Shown here: positions 50,263-60,560 of the stretch, piece after piece
Position numbering within the stretch: the first letter of the stretch is position 1
How the letters are laid out: every line of letters begins with the position of its first letter
Made by a program: the position numbers and the translations under genes
The notes under the pieces: model-generated
What the model saw: only the letters and a program-made list of their open reading frames with translations
The model's database searches: none
What the model was told of the DNA's origin: nothing
Source: Alnus glutinosa
Lineage: Eukaryota > Streptophyta > Magnoliopsida > Fagales > Betulaceae
Reading direction: 5' to 3'
Assembly: GCF_958979055.1 (NCBI RefSeq)
Contig: NC_084887.1
Location: forward strand, 31,287,544 to 31,351,543
DNA length: 64,000 nt

Positions 50263-51447
50263 TTAAAAGACCTTGTCCACAAGGTCGGGTTGTTTCTTCC
50301 TGAGCTTGTGTGGATCCTTCCAAGTGGCCTCTTCAAGTTCTTCTACTGGAAGTGTCTCATCGGTACTGTCTAGCATTCTGGACTCTTCTTCCATTCCCAT
50401 TCCATCTAACAAGTAGATTTTTGGCTTATTACAACGATGACCGGGTTGATACCTTTCATCACAGAAGTAACAAAGACCCTTCTCCCTTCGTTCCTGCATT
50501 TGAGTAGGAGAAATCCGTCTAACAGAAATATTTGGCTTGCAGTTGTAGGGATTTGGATTGCTATTAGATGGCTGAATGGCAGGGTTAGGTTGAGGGCTAC
50601 AATTATCTAGGGGAATGGGTATAGGTACTGGTTTGGAGTAAAAATTAGGAGCTGGAAGTCTGGAATAGGATGACCAAGTGTTTACCTTTTGATTGTGATC
50701 CCTCCTCAACACTTCTTCTTCCTGCAACCGAGCAAGCCCAAATGCCGCCGATAGGCAGTCATGTTTTAACATAGTCACCATGATACGAATCTCCTCCTTA
50801 AGCCCACTTAAAAATGTATGCACTCGGAATTCCTCAGTTAGGCCAGAAATCCGATTGGATAGTACCTCAAATTCAGATTGGTACTCCTCCACGGTGGTTG
50901 TTTGGGTCAACTTAGTGAATGCCCCAATGGGGTCGTCATAAGCAGACGGAGCGAACCGTATTTTGAGTGCAACCACAAACTCTTCCCATCCTCCGGTGTG
51001 TCCCGACTCCATAAGCCAATTGTACCATGTGAGAGCCTTTCCCTGCATGTGAAAAGCTGAAATGGTTACCTTTTGGTCATCCGATGTGTTGCCATAGTTG
51101 AAAAATTGTTGCGCCTTTTGAATCCAATCCATAGGATCCGTTCCATCGAACTTCGGAAAATCCAGCTTAAGAGCGCGTGCATGAATTCCTCCTTCTGAAA
51201 ATGGAGTGTTGGAAACCACATTCTCTCCACTTGATTCCCCTAAGGGCTGATTTTCGGTTGGCTTTGGTGGCTGGTTTTCGGTTGTCTTTGTTGTATTTTG
51301 TTTGATTTCTGCAATACTCACAGCTAGACTTCCCAACTGAGTGAGAATGTCATTCAGCTTGGTAGCATGATGGGCTACAGTGCCTTGGAGAGAAGCCACA
51401 GCTTCAGCTTGTTGAGCAGCTTGTTGGGCCCTAGTTCCTTCCGCCAT
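50263..51447 (-). CDS. Ty3-type gag polyprotein of the gag-only element
   Basis: The frame gives about 394 residues from the first methionine after the primer site (MAEGTRAQQ). It has an N-terminal coiled-coil region, a retrotransposon gag core (FPKFDGTDPMDWI through TFLSGLKEEIR) and a C-terminal CCHC zinc knuckle (CYFCDERYQPGHRC). It is the capsid-forming protein of the family. The frame runs the whole space between primer site and 3' LTR and stops just before the latter. Confidence 0.88.
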   Translation of the reverse strand: MAEGTRAQQAAQQAEAVASLQGTVAHHATKLNDILTQLGSLAVSIAEIKQNTTKTTENQPPKPTENQPLGESSGENVVSNTPFSEGGIHARALKLDFPKFDGTDPMDWIQKAQQFFNYGNTSDDQKVTISAFHMQGKALTWYNWLMESGHTGGWEEFVVALKIRFAPSAYDDPIGAFTKLTQTTTVEEYQSEFEVLSNRISGLTEEFRVHTFLSGLKEEIRIMVTMLKHDCLSAAFGLARLQEEEVLRRDHNQKVNTWSSYSRLPAPNFYSKPVPIPIPLDNCSPQPNPAIQPSNSNPNPYNCKPNISVRRISPTQMQERREKGLCYFCDERYQPGHRCNKPKIYLLDGMGMEEESRMLDSTDETLPVEELEEATWKDPHKLRKKQPDLVDKVF

Positions 51448-51461
51448 GTCGCAGGAACGCA

Positions 51462-51473
51462 GCTCTGATACCA
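51462..51473 (-). other. primer-binding site (tRNA-iMet type)
   Basis: TGGTATCAGAGC on the minus strand, directly inside the 5' LTR with a one-base gap, is the standard plant initiator-methionine tRNA site. Confidence 0.9.
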
Positions 51474-51474
51474 C

Positions 51475-52022
51475 TGTTATGAACCTTAGAATTTTAAGGT
51501 AAATAACTGTAAAATAACTGGAAAATAAAGATAGAATTTGACACTTAAAGGGGTCAATCCCTCCACTCACTCGAACACACGGTAAGAAATGAGTCTTTCA
51601 CTCTAACACACGGTAAAGAGATGAAATATTCAAGATAATATTCTGGATGCTTAATTCATAGAAAACGTTAAGCTTAAATACATAACTAGTAGCCCACGTT
51701 GGGTACTGACTCACTAAAGAAAGCTGAATAACATAGTTGATCCCCTAGAGACCTGGCCCACTACTCAGCCACGTCTACCCACTACCCCTTAACAAGAAAG
51801 CAATAACATAATGTGCATCTAACTATTTGTTCCTACCCCACGATGGCTTAACTGCACTGCCATGTGTTCATTATCCATTCCCTTGAGCTTCACTTGCAAG
51901 ACCCACAACTTGCACAATCCACTTCACACGTTCCCTTGCACACCTACTCATCACTGCACGCACACACACGTTCACTTGCACATCTACTCATCACTGCACG
52001 CACACACGATAGGCCCATAACA
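51475..52022 (-). repeat. 5' LTR of the gag-only element
   Basis: Right copy in window coordinates, upstream in element orientation. Same length as, and nearly identical to, 49704-50251. Confidence 0.93.
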
Positions 52023-52117
52023 ACTCGTCTACACCACCGCCGCAGCTTCTCTCCACCGATGATGACACCCACGAACCTCGTCTAAATCCAGCGTTTCTGG
52101 CGTGGTCTCAACAGGAT

Positions 52118-52480
52118 TTATATGGGAAAACTCAAAGGTAAAACTTTTATTTTTTATTTTATTTTTTTATTTCTTGATTTAATATACTTGGGCTATGACT
52201 ATGCATGATTTATATGGGAAAACCATGAAGATTTATTTGTGGAAGTGGCTTGATGAGGGGATGAAAGTTTCAGATTACGTGCAGAAATTGGTAGAGCCGA
52301 AAGTCCCAATTTTGAAATTTGGGGTTTGTGATTTTGTTAGGGAATTCGCTTGGAATTCATATATGTTGAATAGGGTTATATGAGAAGTTAGTATATTGAA
52401 ATCTGAAGAAATGATTAACCGAACCCTTACAGAACTCCTAGAAGGCTGAATTTTTCGGTTTTCCAAGGAAATTTGAAGCT
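52118..52480 (+). other. unrecognised open stretch, possibly a captured fragment
   Basis: A 62-residue frame (52195-52383, MTMHDLYGKTMKIYLWKW...) has ordinary protein-like composition but matches no family I know. The words 'gatttatatgggaaaac' occur twice, at about 52113 and 52207, the first just before a donor-like gtaaaa, which hints at a duplicated or spliced fragment. It lies between the Copia fragment and the CACTA remnant. Confidence 0.3.
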
Positions 52481-52553
52481 GTTTTTGATGATAAGAATGT
52501 GTGATTTGATTATGGACTGTTGGTTTTCATTGTGAATTTATTCATATAAAGAC

Positions 52554-53660
52554 ACTTTGCAACATGAGTAACAAAGTGTTTGATATGGTGATTAACTTGA
52601 TAAAGAGGGCTCTCCTAGATGGGGAGACATTCCGAAGAAGTATTATGAAGCAAAACGGTTTAGGCGAGACTTGAGTTTTAGTTATGAGGTGCATGCAAGA
52701 ATGATTGTGTGCTTTTTTGGAAGGAACATATTGATGAAGAAGAATGCCCAAAATGTAAAACTTTCAGATGGACAAATGTCAAGGTAAAAGTAAGAAAATT
52801 TCTCAAAAGGTCTTATAGTATTTCCCAATAAAATTGAGGTTGCAACGATTGTTTATGGTGAGAGATATTGCCAAAGATATGAAATGGCACAAAGATGGGC
52901 ATTGAGATGATGGGATTCTAAAGGCTTGTTTGGATGTGTGATTTTTTGAAAAATTGTGAATACTGAGAGAAATTATTTTTTGAAATTATGTTTGGATGGT
53001 TTAGAAAACCTGAGATAAAATTAGAAAAAATTGGATAAAATCTTAGTAAAATTTGATATTTAAAAAACAGTATTTGAAAAATTTCTTCTCACCCAAACAT
53101 GCCATCCACCTGATTCAATAGTGTGGAAAGACTTTGATAAAAAACATGACTAGTTTGCTCAGGATTCTTACAACGTGCGACTTGATTTAGAAAGCGATGG
53201 TTTTAACCCATTTGGTAATATAAGTTTGTCATATAACATGTGGCCAGTAATAATTATGTCGTATAATTTATCTCTGTAGAGGTGTATGAAGGATCCGTAT
53301 TCGATAATGTCCTTACTAATCCCTAGACCTAAGGCATTTGGAAACGAAATTTATGTGTATCTGCAGCAGTTGGTGGATGATTGCAAGAATTATGGAATGA
53401 AGGCGTGCTTATGTATGACGCGTCGACGTAACAAACATTTAAGTTGCATGCGACATTATTATGGACTATAAACAATTTTTTGGCGTAGGGAAACTTGTTT
53501 GGATGGTGTACTAAAAGAAAGCTTGCGTGTCCGGTATGTAACAAGGTTACAACGTCTAGATGGTTGAAGTTTGGCCAAAAGATGTGTTACATGGGTCTTC
53601 CTTGCGTGTTTAGTATGTCCTTGGTTCACTTTAAGTTTCTTCGTGAGTAAAGTCCTCTTG
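52554..53660 (+). mobile_element. CACTA (En/Spm, TNP2-like) transposase remnant
   Basis: Read across shifting frames, the segment follows the plant TNP2-type transposase in order: the SNK(V)FDM..L region (about 52570), the zinc-ribbon-like block CKNDCVLFWKEH...ECPKCKTFRW (about 52695-52775), FPIKLRLQRLF (about 52826-52860), MKDPYSIMSLLIPRPKAFGN..YVYLQQL (53286-53380), and a second cysteine pair CPVCNKVTTSRWLK (about 53530-53570). The frame breaks several times and a MITE interrupts it at 52925-53106, so it is a pseudogene. The N- and C-terminal parts are missing. Confidence 0.78.
52925..53106. mobile_element. MITE nested in the CACTA transposase remnant
   Basis: About 180 bp with ends GGCTTGTTTGGATGTGTG and, reverse-complemented, GGCATGTTTGGGTGAG. 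It splits the transposase text between 'gggattcta' and 'ccacctgattcaatagtgtgg'. It is the better-preserved copy of the family also seen, inverted, at 4996-5165. Confidence 0.75.
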
Positions 53661-55639
53661 AGGGCTTTGCTTGCATAAAAACCCCGTTGTCCTCTTCTTT
53701 GTATGTGTGTGTATTTATGGGTGTCCCTTTCTAAGTGGTTTTAATATTGGTAATGGACTTACTAATTTGGAAATTGTTATAAAGATTTATTTGTTTTGAT
53801 TTGATTCTGTGTGAGGTTGTGTGGTGCTCAGATAATTTTTGTGGGGTGGGCGAATCATGGAGAAAGTTCATCATTCCTAATCTTCTTTGTTTTTAGCTTC
53901 TTATTCTGTCATCTTTTACTTGGAAAAGTAGCTCTTTTTTTTCCTTTTTTCCTTTTTTTTTAATAATTTTTTATTTGGGTGTAAAAGTTATACACTTTCC
54001 TGAATCTGGTAAATTAGGCAGTATAGAATTCACATCAACTTTCTAAACTATCCGTTTACATTAAGGCCGAAAATAACTTTTCCAAGAACAAATTTGTTTC
54101 ATTTCTATCTAAAGTTCCAATGCTCAAATATTCATGAACATTTTCTGGGAGAAATTTAATCAGGAATCCTTAGTTCCACCTACAGCAACAGTGTCTTCTT
54201 ATATTAGAAGTTTTTCTTCTTTCTTCCTCATCTCAAAAACAATTTTAAGCTATGTTATTTTTATTAAAAGTTCCTTTATTTAATTAACATGAAAATCTCT
54301 CGCTTTGAATCACATTTTAGTTATGTTAAGCTGAATACACTTGGCCTATTTGACAATGCTACTGGCCATCGATCCTTGGCTAACCATTAGTGTCTGGGTA
54401 GGTGCTTGTCTTTAAATTGGGGAAGAATGTTGAGAAGAAAAATGAGGATGAATTTGTAGACACAGTGGAGAAGTTATATGTAAAGTATGTGTTTGTGAAT
54501 TAGGGAAGAAATAAATTCACCCACTCTTTCACTAGCATGTGTTGTCAATTTTTCTGGAATGAGAACCTAGAATTCCTCTACTTGAAATGTCCACAATCGT
54601 TATTTGAAGACCAAGATGCTCTCCAATAAGTTGTTTTTTTCTTTTAACTTGTGGAAGGAAAACAGATATATTGTTTGAGCAATTTCACTGAGGCGTAATT
54701 CTTGACACTTGGATTTGGAGTTAGGAGCAACTCTTCTAAAGACAGAATCTCATATTGAGATTAATATATTTTCATAATTGGCGAGTGCAATGTTTGCTTA
54801 ATTTGATCCATCCTTTCTCATGTAATCTCAGGCCTTGAGATATCAAGAGACAGGAGGGGGATGGCCAACCAAGTTCAATGGCGGCTCTTATTCTAGCATA
54901 TACTGTATAGCTGGCCAGTAAAGCTCCCTTAGAGATCTCTTGTGTTCTTGCTCACTGCCCCTGTGGTAACTTTGGAAGCGGCCCTAACTTGCGTGGAATG
55001 CTCTTTCCAAGCCTCGGTTTTGCTGAACATATGCTTTTTATAATTTTTGAGCATTCACTTGCATCTTAGTTTATTCTATTTGAAATTTCAGATATGACTG
55101 TTGAATGTAAAAACTTTCTAGTTACATGGTTTTTTTTTTTTTCCTAATAAAAAAGGAGGCGCGAGGTCAACTGTAGCTATTTTATCTGAGTGTGACCATA
55201 GTAGCACATGTCCGTTAGAAGCCGCACGGGGGCCTAGACGGTGGGAACCGTAGGCACTCCCTCAAGTCCGACTAAATCATAACATAACCCAGCCCCATTA
55301 AGGCATCAGTGAGACTCAAGACAGCTAATACTAATAGGATTAAAGATATCCATTTCAGAAGTAGAACTCTCACTCTAGTACATAATCAACCACTTAATAG
55401 ACGATGATTGTTTTGCTTAAACCTTCGCCCACCTCTTTCCATTTATTTTATAATGTATGATATTCAATGGATCTCTTTTACCATGTTAATATGATATATA
55501 TATGTGCTATATATTGTTCAGTACTTCGTCGTTGTCGATCTGGCTGTGCTTGATTTTTTTATTTTTTTTTTCTTTTCTTTTTTGTTTTGTTTTGTTCTTA
55601 TATGCTGATTAATAAGTAGGATTTAGATAATTGATACCA
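53661..55639. other. repeat-derived stretch without recognisable genes
   Basis: AT-rich sequence following the transposase remnant. It may be the decayed 3' part of the CACTA element, because a CACTA-like end occurs at 55801-55814. A moderately GC-rich patch at 55195-55290 ('gaagccgcacgggggcctag') looks repeat-like, but I cannot assign it. Confidence 0.45.
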
Positions 55640-55814
55640 AAAAAGTAAAATGCAATTGGCAATTTTATTTTATTTTATTAAGAAAAAAATATCAGTATTA
55701 GCAACGACGGTGCAAATGCAATGGATTATGTTGTCGCTGATGGTCATTAGCAACAACAAAAAGGCTTTTAGTGACGACTTTAGGCCGTTGCTAAGGACCT
55801 TATTTCTTGTAGTG
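55640..55814 (+). mobile_element. CACTA-type terminal region
   Basis: The segment ends TATTTCTTGTAGTG (55801-55814), the reverse complement of the common plant CACTA terminus CACTACAAGAAATA. Just inside are subterminal words of the expected kind, 'agcaacgacggtgc', 'gttgtcgctgatgg', 'agtgacgactttaggccgttgctaagg'. A matching left end was not found, so whether it belongs with the transposase remnant at 52554-53660 or is a separate small element is open. Confidence 0.6.
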
Positions 55815-57539
55815 AATTATATATTTGTGGTTTTACATGAAGAAAAATGACTTGAATGGAAATTTCAATAATGCATGCATGCATATGTATACACACACAC
55901 AGAAGCACTTCAACTCAAAACAAACATGTGGGGCACATCAGTTTTTAATATCACAACTGTATCTTTTGCAGATACTTCTATTTTCCTGTTCTTTTTTCTT
56001 TCTATTTTCCTGTTCTTTTTTCTTTGTTTCGACAGCTTTCTTAGCCTGCTCTTATTGGCTTCCACTCATGAAGAAACAAAGGTACTACTGTGCAAAAGAA
56101 GATTAATATTTTTCAGTTATAATGCTGAGAATTCTCATTTGTTTTTAAACACATTAGTCATGAAGGTGATGAAAACTGAAAAAATATATATATATATATT
56201 TTCTATGTTATGTATGTATATCTTTCCTAGGAATCAAACAAACCAGTACAAAGAAAATTAAAGGCAAAAAAGAAAACAGAGAGAGATCCACATACAGTTT
56301 TTTTTTTTTTTTCTCTTCCTTGTCTTCCTCCTCCTAAAAGCCTCAACCTCCATCATGGATCTGAGATTTTCAAAATCAGTCAAATCTGCAATCACTCTCT
56401 ACTCATCTTCATAGTTTCTCTTCTTCAATTTGTTTGCATTTTCACCTTCGATGCCCGACAATCATACTCCAGATGAACTTTTAAAAATAATAGCTAAACA
56501 TCTATACAGCTATATCTGAATAACTATAGGAGTATCTAAATATCAAAGGGTCCAGTGGATCCAGCGGACGGCCCGTTGGCCCGAGGGCAACGTCATCCCA
56601 GATCTAAGGCCCGGGCTCACTGAGCGACATATATACGTGGTACACTAGAACCCTCCCCCATACACCCTAAACCGTAATAATCCAATAAAGAATGTCATTT
56701 GCATATTTTACCAACTTATTTGATAAAGAAATGAATCGTTGGGGGTACTCCCTCAAAGGAAAGTAACTTATAAGACTTTATTGCCTTGTCACCGCAAGGG
56801 AATTAAATAGTGAAGATGCACCCCTTTCTACACTAATCCCTTGACTTTCGATATATACTTGCCTTTTAAAACTTTCTTGTTAACTAAAGACGGAAAACCT
56901 CTACAAAGATAAAGTAGTTCACATCACATGTACACAAGCTCTCTAATCCTTTTTGCTTACATTTTGCCTGTTTACTTTTTTTGTTTCACTTTTGTTAACT
57001 TAAGCATTGGATGTGATTCGGTCATCACTTCCGGCTCGCTATTCTAACTTTATATTTTTTCTTTTTATGCAAATCTCTCACACAAAATGTTCGACGGGTA
57101 TGGTCACTTTATCAACAACCACAATGGCAGCAGATAATTAAGGAGAATTCAAAAAAGTGAATCTGCCATTTATTTGTGGTTTGACCTTGGAATTGAAGTA
57201 GCTGTTTAACTCACAGTACCTTCTTACTAAAACTGAGGTGGGGCTTGAACAATACAAGTGCCACATTCATTGTTCATACTATACATACCACAAGGACAGA
57301 GCCTTGAAAACATCCAAAATCCTCTTCTTGTAGAGATATGAAAAAGAGTTAGAATAGTCAAAGGCCCATGTTATTCTCCTTAATATTGTCCTGTAGCTAC
57401 TTGAAGACTAATAGTGCTGCTGACTTTTCAACTAGGGTGGTACTAGCTATCAATTGGTAACCTAGGCACAACCCTTCAAACGTATAACAGTTTTGATGAC
57501 CAGTCACATAATTGACCACCACTTTAATTTTGATACAAT
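55815..57539. other. AT-rich stretch, no gene recognised
   Basis: It contains CA and TA microsatellites (55890-55902, 56185-56200), a duplicated 'tattttcctgttcttttttctt' (about 55979-56025) and a GC-richer patch at 56550-56640. The frames at 55825-56261 are low-complexity. Confidence 0.5.
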
Positions 57540-57985
57540 CATTAAATTTGGCTTGAATTTAACATACAATTAATGAATTAAGATTGAAAAGTATGATTCA
57601 TTTAATTAAATGAATTAGATTAAAATTAATCATCTATATATACTTATACGCATGTCTCGTCACAAACTTAACACATAATTAGTAAATTTATGGTTGAGGG
57701 GTCTGACCTATTAAATAAGTTGGATTAGGGTTGATCACCTATATATTCTTATACTCATGCCTCAATACAGACTTAATACACGATTAGTGAATTATGGTTG
57801 AGTGGTTTAACCCGTTTAATTAAATGAGTCAGATTGAAGTTAATCGCCTATATGTTCTTAAACCTATGCCTCGATACGATCTATGAACTCAATATAAAAT
57901 TAACGGATTAGGATTGAGAGATTTAACCCATTAAATTAAATAAGTTATATTAAAATTGACCTATATAGTCTTTTATCTATACATC
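57540..57985. repeat. degenerate tandem repeat, unit about 105-116 bp
   Basis: The block 'attaaattaaatgagt.agattaaaattaatcacctatatattcttatac.catgcctcgatac' recurs about four times, at roughly 57601, 57711, 57815 and 57931, each followed by an 'attagtgaatta.ggttgag.ggtttaaccc' block. The units have drifted apart but keep the order of words. Confidence 0.7.
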
Positions 57986-59756
57986 GACATGACCCGAACA
58001 CGAATTACCACCTTATGCCTCAACTTATGGAAGGTGATAAGGATTCAGAATGGGTTTGGGGTTGGACTTTGGAGGCAGCTGGATGCACCGAGTTGCATGT
58101 AGTCCAATAGACCCTCCTACACACCTTGGTCCTGCAATTATTGGGTCTGGGTTTGGCGTTTGGATGGACTGGACCACCCCCATCTGTTCTCTGTATATTG
58201 GTCCCCATTATCTTAAAGTTCATGTAGGAAATCTAGTAGACAACTAGCACTTCTTTTCTAGCTTTAGGTTTCCTTTTCAATTATGAATGTTAATTACAAT
58301 GTAGGGCCACCAAAGGACTCCAAAATTATTTCTTTCTTCGTTTTCAACTTGTGACCACCTAACTTAACTATGTTACTTGTTGAGTTCGAATACCGACTCT
58401 ATTTTTGACCTTTTATTGCAAGAAAGAAAATATTTCACGTGCGGGATAAATCTAGTAAATAAATAAATAAAGGAACCCTAGATGGGTTTGCCTTAGGAAG
58501 CCCAAGCCCAAAATACATTTTTAAACTGATTGTCACATGTTTATTAATGATGTCATAATCTAAGTATGTAGTTCTTTCAAAGGTAGGATTTGATGTTCAA
58601 CTCAGCATGAGTATCTATCATTTGACAAAGAAGAAGAAGAAAAAAATCAATATTTTTTTGGGTTTAATTGGATAAAGTGATATAAATGTGGAAATTGTAT
58701 TTTTTTTTTTTTTAGGGGAAAATTGTTTGTTAGATTACTTCATTTAAGACCCAATATGTTTAATTAGGTGCCCAAACAGGCCACGAAAATGTGACGAAAG
58801 GGCTGACAGAAAACCCAAATTTATTTTATTTTTTAATTTATTTAATTTAAAGAGGAAAGCCAAATTTGAAATGAAACAGAGGGTCCACGTAGTATAGTAC
58901 AATTATAGAGTATATAAGAAACACACAGCCCGCTTTAAATGCGGGGCAGACAATATGGTCAGCGACTTTCATGGTCACCTTCTCTCTTCACAAGGCATGA
59001 TGTGAAAGCTCAGTCACACATCCCACACTAACCCCCATACATGACCCCACCCTTCTCTCTCTCTCTCTCAACAGCCCCTACTCTACCAGTAGGTCAAGAA
59101 AAAGTTAAAAAGGAAGAGAAACGATCGAGCGCATCCATGCATGCATGCATGCAGATATCATCATCATCATCATATGGTCATCATAGCCCCATGATAGTTT
59201 CACTTTTGGGTGTCAGGAAAAGAAATAAAAAAAAAAAAAGTAAAAAAGAAAAGGGCTTTGGGAAAAATGGCTTTATCAATCATAAAGCAATCGATTACAA
59301 AATCATTTCCTCTCCTTTCACATCATTACCATCTTTTCCGTTGTGCCAAAAAAGTCCTGCATTCTTCTGCCCCCATCGCATTTATTACTCTCTTTTCGAG
59401 GAATGGGCCACCTAGGGTTCCTCTCTCTCTCGCTCGAGTATTCATGCGTCAACTTCAAAGCGTACAACTTTGTTCCACGTGTTAATGAATAGTTACTTGA
59501 ATAATCACTCCCCTTTGCATGAAAACCATGTGCTTACCATTTTTGATCCTATAAAACCGCGCGTGAAACCATTCTTCTCCTGCCTCCCCTCTCTTTTGAG
59601 CGGATGTAACCGTGGACGGTGGACGGTGGTGTTTCATAATTTATATTTTCTTGAAAATGTCTTTTGCTGGTGTTGGCCGGTGTCGACTGATGAAGTATAT
59701 ATGCCGTTGTATAGGAGAGTACTTTGACGGGAAGTTTTGAAGAGAAAATTTTACAC

Positions 59757-59804
<48 letters not shown>

Positions 59805-60219
59805 TAAACAATATTATGAAGAACTTACTAGAGGCCAGGTGTTTTATGATTGATCGAAAATATTTTTTGGGTAACCAAGTTGTTCAAGTACGACCAAATT
59901 ACACCAAAAGATGTTGAAAATAGTTTACGGGAAAGAGTTTTAATTATGTAATAATAAATGGAGCCTAACGGATGATTTAAATTCATCATATATACCTCTA
60001 TGGAAGGGGCATTTCATGATATATTTTTAGATTAACAGTGCACTAGTGGCCTTTAACTTCAGTGATTAAAGTAGAAGTAATACTCATCAAACTGCAAAGT
60101 TTAAAATCATAATATGTTCCTTGCACAGTACTACTCATGGTCTCTAAATTATTTAGAGAGAGACAGAGGATCATATTTTGGTTTAAGAAATTATATCTAA
60201 AAATGGGTATCTCTTCCTC
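57986..60219. other. AT-rich stretch, no gene recognised
   Basis: Two overlapping frames on both strands at 58020-58247 lie in a GC-richer, possibly repeat-derived patch. Frames at 59041-59485 are lysine- or serine-rich low complexity. A 42-base A run lies at 59760-59801. Confidence 0.5.
59760..59801. repeat. poly-A run of 42 bases
   Basis: Uninterrupted A homopolymer, with no retroelement body recognised next to it on either side. Confidence 0.9.
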
Positions 60220-60221
60220 TC

Positions 60222-60560
60222 TAAAGTTCAATTTCTGTCAATTTAATTAATTCTTCTCTCAATTGTTTGCAATGTTACCTATCCGTTAGGATTTTCCGTT
60301 AACTCCCAACTAGGTAAGTGTTAAAATTTCAAAAATATTCCCATTCGTTTTAGGTAGAAAAAAAATTCAAAGATTAAGGCATTGTTCAGGATTTAACAAT
60401 ATTTGCAAAAATAACTATGCATCAATCTTTGCAAAAAAAAAAAAAAAAAAAAAGCATTTTTTGAATTTTTATGGGATTTAACGAAAAATTCTATCAAATG
60501 GGTGACAATGTAAACAATTGAAAGATGAATACAATAAATTAAGAGATATTGAACTTTAGG
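60222..60560. mobile_element. fold-back element with long imperfect inverted repeats (copy 1)
   Basis: The left arm 'ctaaagttcaatttctgtcaattt...tctcaattgtttgcaatgttacc' is matched, reverse-complemented, by 'ggtgacaatgtaaacaattgaaagatg...agatattgaactttag' at the right. The centre holds 'gcaaaaataactatgcatcaatcttt', close to 'gcaaaaatacccatgcttgaatcttt' in the element at 62520. No target duplication was resolved. Confidence 0.65.

Larger units (their letters stand above)
49704..52022 (-). mobile_element. gag-only LTR retrotransposon (TR-GAG type), young and structurally whole
   Basis: Two 548 bp LTRs (49704-50251 and 51475-52022), TGTTATG...CATAACA in both, are flanked by the 5 bp duplication actcg (49699-49703 and 52023-52027). 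On the minus strand a primer site TGGTATCAGAGC (51473-51462), complementary to the initiator methionine tRNA, lies next to the 5' LTR. The interior of about 1.2 kb encodes only a Ty3-type gag; no protease, reverse transcriptase, RNase H or integrase is present, so it must rely on partner proteins. The two LTRs look almost identical by eye, which points to a very recent insertion (inference). It is nested in an older Copia fragment. Confidence 0.93.
49497..52117 (+). mobile_element. Copia-type gag fragment, old fossil split by a younger insertion
   Basis: The text on either side of the young element (49497-49703 and 52023-52117) resembles the N-terminal part of a Copia-type gag, of the kind with a GNYLL...KAQIIPYLR block followed by a proline-rich spacer and NPAFLAWSQQD. 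It is a broken, old fragment with no visible LTRs or pol. The younger LTR element occupies 49704-52022. Confidence 0.6.

Noticed and set aside
55825-56261. Hydrophobic frames resembling membrane proteins
   Set aside because: The hydrophobicity comes from a duplicated T-rich word; there is no conserved motif.
59041-59485. Frames of 124 and 91 residues
   Set aside because: They consist of serine and lysine runs from simple repeats, with no domain and no supporting splice or promoter context.
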